Part shown: positions 60,380-64,000 of the stretch, one piece after another
Position numbering within the stretch: the first letter of the stretch is position 1
How the letters are laid out: each line of letters begins with the position of its first letter
Assembly: GCA_023101885.1 (NCBI GenBank)
Contig: JALPQD010000016.1
Span: 11,347,634 to 11,411,633 of the forward strand
Length of the DNA stretch: 64,000 nucleotides
Direction: 5' to 3'
From: Typhlomys cinereus
Lineage: Eukaryota; Chordata; Mammalia; Rodentia; Platacanthomyidae
Made by a program: the position numbers and the translations under genes
Notes under the pieces: model-generated
Told to the model about the DNA's origin: nothing
Database searches by the model: none
Seen by the model: the letters and a program-made list of their open reading frames with translations, nothing else

Positions 60380-60745
60380 GTTGTTCATCATGTAGTCAAG
60401 ATTCTAGGTATTCCCAGTTCAAAGCTATAGAAGCAGAGTGCCTCTGAACGAGGCTGAATCTCCACTTGCAGCTGTCCTTAGCATACATCCCACAGTTCTG
60501 ACATCTCAAACAACACTCTGGGTTCGCCTCTGCAGCTATAAGCTTCATTCTTCCTTGCAGAACTCTATACCTGCCACTTGGTGCCAAGCTTTTGCTGCTT
60601 TTATGAACCCCGTAATCATACACAAAAACCAGTACAACTTGGTGGACACTGCTTGGTCCACTTAAGCTACAGGTGTACCAACTATTGTGTGCTGATGCTT
60701 GAAAAGCCTCTTTTCTAGGCAATCAAACTTGCAAAGGGCAAAGAA
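60380..60745 (+). repeat. Rodent interspersed repeat, probably L1-associated
   Basis: GAGGCTGAATCTCCACTTGCAGCTGTCCTTAGCATACATCCCACAGTTCTGACATCTC and GCAGCTATAAGCTTCATTCTTCC are less AT-rich than the surroundings and resemble a rodent repeat block I remember. It abuts the L1 3'-UTR that starts at about 60746, so it may be the upstream part of the same insertion. Frames on both strands (60396-60722 minus, 60438-60665 plus) are shadows of the repeat. Confidence 0.45.
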
Positions 60746-61235
60746 AGCCTTTAACATGGGCTTTCGCTTGCGGAAAAAGGGGGCGGCAAGATTGTAAAAG
60801 CCTAAAGATGGGGGGGACCAATGATATACAAGATACTCCACACAAGTTAGGGCCGCAGTAGCCATAATCAGACTTTTCATGACCTGCACAATGACTGACA
60901 TGTCAACGACTCCCCCAAAGTCTAGCATGGATCACAGGCAGTAGCATCCTTAGAGGCAATGGATTTAGTCATAATAGTGTTTTCATACTAAAGGAGAGCC
61001 CAAGAAAGGACTCTGAGCTATGACACTGGGTCCTTACTCAGTGGGACTGAGAGGATTCAGAGGGAAGTTTGGCATTCACACAAAGGATGCTCCAGGGAAT
61101 GGGAGGGGAGAAGGGGAAAGATAGGAGTTACAGGAAGGGGAAAAGGGGAAGAGGGTGCAAGGGGGACTGGGGAAAGGTGGAGGGAGGGAGAAGACTGGGG
61201 TACCTAATGAGTTTGTATGATTGGGGAAAAATAAA
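60746..61235 (+). mobile_element. L1 3'-UTR, plus strand
   Basis: AAAAAGGGGGCGGCAAGATTGTAAAAGCC, GATACTCCACACAAGTTAGGGCC, TGACCTGCACAATGACTGACATGTCAACGAC, AAAGTCTAGCATGG match the copy at 49.0 kb. A G-rich purine tract (61095-61200) and the end GTACCTAATGAGTTTGTATGATTGGGGAAAAATAAATAAAAAAATT follow. Strand and order agree with the other plus-strand copies. Confidence 0.87.
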
Positions 61236-61283
61236 TAAAAAAATTAAACAAAAAAACGGGTACAAAGAGATACCCAGAAAACT

Positions 61284-61337
61284 TAAACAAACAAACAAAC
61301 AAAAAAACAAACAAACAAACAAACAAACAAACAAAAA
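61284..61337. repeat. (AAAC)n microsatellite
   Basis: About twelve AAAC units with one A-run interruption, about 50 bp downstream of an L1 A-rich tail from which it may have grown. Confidence 0.95.
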
Positions 61338-61599
61338 CATGAGCTTTTGGCCCCTAAAGGAATCTGGGTTTTCAAACCAATGAATCGACATGTGGTAGTT
61401 TTCATGTCTTCTGCCATCCCAATGCAACTCGTTCTCCTTCACTGATGTTCATTACTCCACCAATGGCAGCTGTTCTGCTGCCTGCCCTTTCAACATCCAG
61501 AGCTTCACAGCCATCAACACAGCTCTCCTCTGTCAAGCAAACCAGTCTATCGTGTTTAAATTCAACTTCACTGAAGTCCTCATCACAAACTGGGCCAAA

Positions 61600-61835
61600 A
61601 CAATCAATGACTCTCTCAGCATCTCTATTTTCCAAGTGGCCCACCAAACTCTGCTCAAACGTTTTTGAGTTCCAAGGCCTAATCTCACCCACCTGAGACT
61701 TCTCCATCAGCCAGACAATCTCTTGCAAGTTTGCTCTGTGATCAACCTAACCACAAATTCTGCACAAATGCGCCAAAGCTCAAAACCCTCAAATGTCAAG
61801 TTGACATCTGTGCCTAACTATGACACACAATATAG
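61600..61835. repeat. Unnamed interspersed repeat, copy 2
   Basis: GTTCCAAGGCCTAATCTCACCCACCTGAGACTTCTCCATCAGCCAGACAATC, TTGCAAGTTTGCTCTG, TTCTGCACAAATGCGCCAAAGCTCAAAACCCTCAAATGTCAAGTTGACATCTGTGCCTAACTATGACAC align with 59570-59735. The preceding 61400-61600, less AT-rich than its surroundings and open on both strands, is probably part of the same element. Confidence 0.7.
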
Positions 61836-62029
61836 TTACATTCAAGATCAAGAAACCACATGAAATATTTACAAAGGCCTGATATGCAACATTTTTGGCC
61901 CTTAATGTGAGATCTTACATAATATTCTATCAAACACTACCTTAAAAGGAGGGTGTTTTCTAGGTGATGTGAAATCCCTGAAATATGATGCAAGTTAGTT
62001 ACAAGTGAAGACGGACAATGAGGCTGTGG

Positions 62030-62640
62030 GAACATCTTGAAGAATTGGTGAGCCGTGAGCAAGCCCATGGGAGATATCTAATTGATGCTATAGTTTCTAA
62101 TGCATTGTGAGTGGGACTCTTCTTTCAGTCTTGAACAAAATGGAGACTGCTGTTTCAGTATTTGAGAAAACTTAATTTTACCTTGGCAGACATGCAAAAA
62201 CATATGTTTATTTGCTTGCCACAGTTCTTGAAACTTCCTTTTGCAACTAGAGAATCACAACTGACTGAAATGCTCAAGTAAGAGACTATGAACTGTCATC
62301 CCTAAATTCAACTACAAGTCATACACACAAACCCTAACCTTAGGCTTGGGGAATGTCTCAGAAGAAGGAATGGTGAGAATGTATGATTCTGAAGGTGGGT
62401 GGGTGCTGTCATATGGTCTTTTCCAGACATGACAGGGAACAGCATCTATGAACTCACTGCAGATGTGTGTACAATCAAGAGACCTATACAAGACTTGGTC
62501 TATCAACATACACCATGAAAGGGGAATGATCTCAAGAGGCACCCTGCCTGCCTCAGAGACTGAGAGTTGATGGTGGAAGAGAGAGAGGAGTTACTCTCTC
62601 CAGTGATATACTTATATATATAGTACTTCCTGCTGCAGAG
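62030..62640 (+). repeat. Probable rodent L1/LTR-type repeat fragments
   Basis: GGGAACATCTTGAAGAATTGGTGAGCCGTGAGCAAGCCCATGGGAGATATC and, further on, GTGAGAATGTATGATTCTGAAGGTGGGTGGGTGC, ATGACAGGGAACAGCATCTATGAACTCACTGCAG, CAAGAGACCTATACAAGACTTGG have the character of rodent repeat segments, such as the L1 3'-UTR text on animals' genomic annotations. No clean boundaries or target-site duplications were found. Confidence 0.4.
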
Positions 62641-63948
62641 AATCAGATATTTGGCATTAGTAGTAACCCATATAGGACTTACTAGGCCATAAATAGGAGG
62701 ACATGAGAAAGAAATTTTGTAGTAGGAAAAAGTAAGTGATTGTGATTGGATTATAAAGGGTAAATACGACATGAATTCACTCTAAATGAGACTTTTATGC
62801 AGTTCCTGATAAGGCTTAAGCAACGTTGTGGAAAATGCGGTAGAAAGAATACTAGACCCAGAAAAAAATAGAAGCTATGCTATGCCCATTCTGAGCATGA
62901 TGAAGCCTTATAATCCCAGTTGAAAGCAATTGTCAATGACTACATTGGAGCTGCCCAAGAATGAGCCTCATCTTATTGAGAAATGGATAAAGGAGGGATG
63001 CAGGGACTTAGGATTTATTGTTAAACTACTCATTTCAATAGACTGTGTGTAAGGGGAGTCATTTTCTTGAGTTCTGTAGTCAGTGAAGACCTGATCAAGT
63101 TCCAACTGATAGATCCAATGATCAGGCACATGGCTCTATTAAACTAAATGAGTAACACAACTGAACCAAAGGTCATGAAATTTGGGAAGACATTGGATGA
63201 AAAAAGGTTTGGGAGAGAGATGAAAGATGATAGGAAAGACAGTAGTAAGAATACATGTGCACACTTCTCAAAGAAGGACATTATAAAATAAATTTAAGTA
63301 GAAATAGGGTTGTGAAAAATTTTTACATGAAATGTGAAATGACCTTTTAAATTGTATATATGACAAGTCAAAATTCTAGACAAAACACATCAGAGAAATA
63401 GACAATAAAGGCTAACAAGTGTTTTAAGTGTTGGGTTTAAGGAGGACTTTATTCTATCATGATTTTATCTACCTTTTCTTATAGTTTCTGTATTATCTAT
63501 GTATCTTATTTTAGTCATGAGCAATGGGAGATTTTTTGAATCTTAATTAATAGAAGTTGCTTATCCCACACTTTTAACACTAATCACACAAAACATAAAG
63601 CATTGATATTTATTCCTTTGTGTGTCCCTAACACCCAACATTCAGTCGAAATTCACTTGTATATTTCTATCACAGTTGCCTCTTTCTCTGCTTTCACAAC
63701 AATCAGCCAGATTTTCCTGCTGCAAAATGTGTTAGGTAAATCTGAATTCACTTGTCATCTTCTCCATTTGCAAATTCTCTTTTCAAAAACACTGAAAAAC
63801 ACTTTCAGAAAATTCCCAGGGTGGGCAAGGGTGGGGGATTTTGTAAAAAAAAAACAAAAAATAAAAACAAAGAAAGGTTAAAAGAAATCTCAAAGTGCTC
63901 TAAATACAGGAAGGGAACATTTTCCTTTACACTTTATGTAGCAAAGCA
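62641..63948. other. Intronic DNA, nothing recognised
   Basis: AT-rich unique-looking sequence. The 92-codon plus frame at 63603-63881 ends in an A-rich run and shows no family resemblance. Confidence 0.55.
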
Positions 63949-63955
63949 CACACAT

Positions 63956-63986
<31 letters not shown>

Positions 63987-64000
63987 TACACAGACACACA
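63949..64000. repeat. (CA)n microsatellite at window edge
   Basis: Interrupted CA tract that runs into the end of the window; its full length is unknown. Confidence 0.95.

Larger units (their letters stand above)
36298..64000 (-). other. Cdh8: Cdh8 intron upstream of the 122-bp exon (partial)
   Basis: Everything to the right of 36297 is 5' of the exon on the minus strand. The expected previous exon (about 137 bp, mid EC4) was sought by its codon pattern and not found, so the intron is inferred to exceed 27.7 kb. The stretch is repeat-rich, especially from 46 kb onwards. Confidence 0.8.

Noticed and set aside
60396..61728. Several 75-108 codon frames on both strands
   Set aside because: All lie within interspersed repeats and overlap each other on opposite strands.

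Overview
The window is vertebrate nuclear DNA from a mammal, almost certainly a mouse-like (myodont or muroid) rodent. It is AT-rich, intron-dominated and has no dense coding. It carries many long (CA)n/(TG)n tracts, B1-, B2/B3- and ID-like SINEs, old MIR pieces, and LINE-1 3' ends with the G-rich polypurine tract. One GC-richer tRNA-derived SINE family with a (CA)n plus AATAAATAATAA tail does not match the mouse or rat B2 consensus as I remember it. I infer a rodent outside Mus and Rattus, and I cannot name the species.

Only one gene can be supported: a type II classical cadherin on the minus strand, best identified as cadherin-8 (Cdh8). Two consecutive internal exons are present: a 122-bp exon at 36176-36297 (end of EC4 and start of EC5, with the DVNDNAPEF calcium-binding linker) and a 118-bp exon at 22834-22951 (EC5). 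Both have consensus AG/GT borders on the minus strand, and the reading frame is continuous across the 13,224-bp intron between them. The previous exon (expected about 137 bp) is not visible in 36298-64000, and the next exon (expected about 252 bp, end of EC5 and transmembrane region) is not visible in 1-22833. The window is therefore parts of three large introns around two small exons.

Layout. 1-22.8 kb: intron with MIR, L1 ORF2, B2/B3-like and ID-like remnants, otherwise unique AT-rich DNA. 22.8-36.3 kb: the two exons and their intron, with few repeats. 36.3-46 kb: intron with B1, B2/B3 and ID SINEs, two polypyrimidine blocks and a local duplication. 46-63 kb: a repeat-dense stretch with three younger SINEs flanked by target-site duplications, at least five L1 3' ends in both orientations, and two parallel copies of an unnamed repeat. 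63-64 kb: unique DNA ending in a (CA)n at the window edge.

I see no new multi-gene system. The observations most worth checking are a short open read-through after the 122-bp exon that would give a soluble cadherin ending at the EC4/EC5 boundary, the local duplication around 38.4-39.7 kb, the inverted (CA)n/(TG)n hairpin with a repeated 19-mer near 6.2 kb, and the L1 3'-end cluster.
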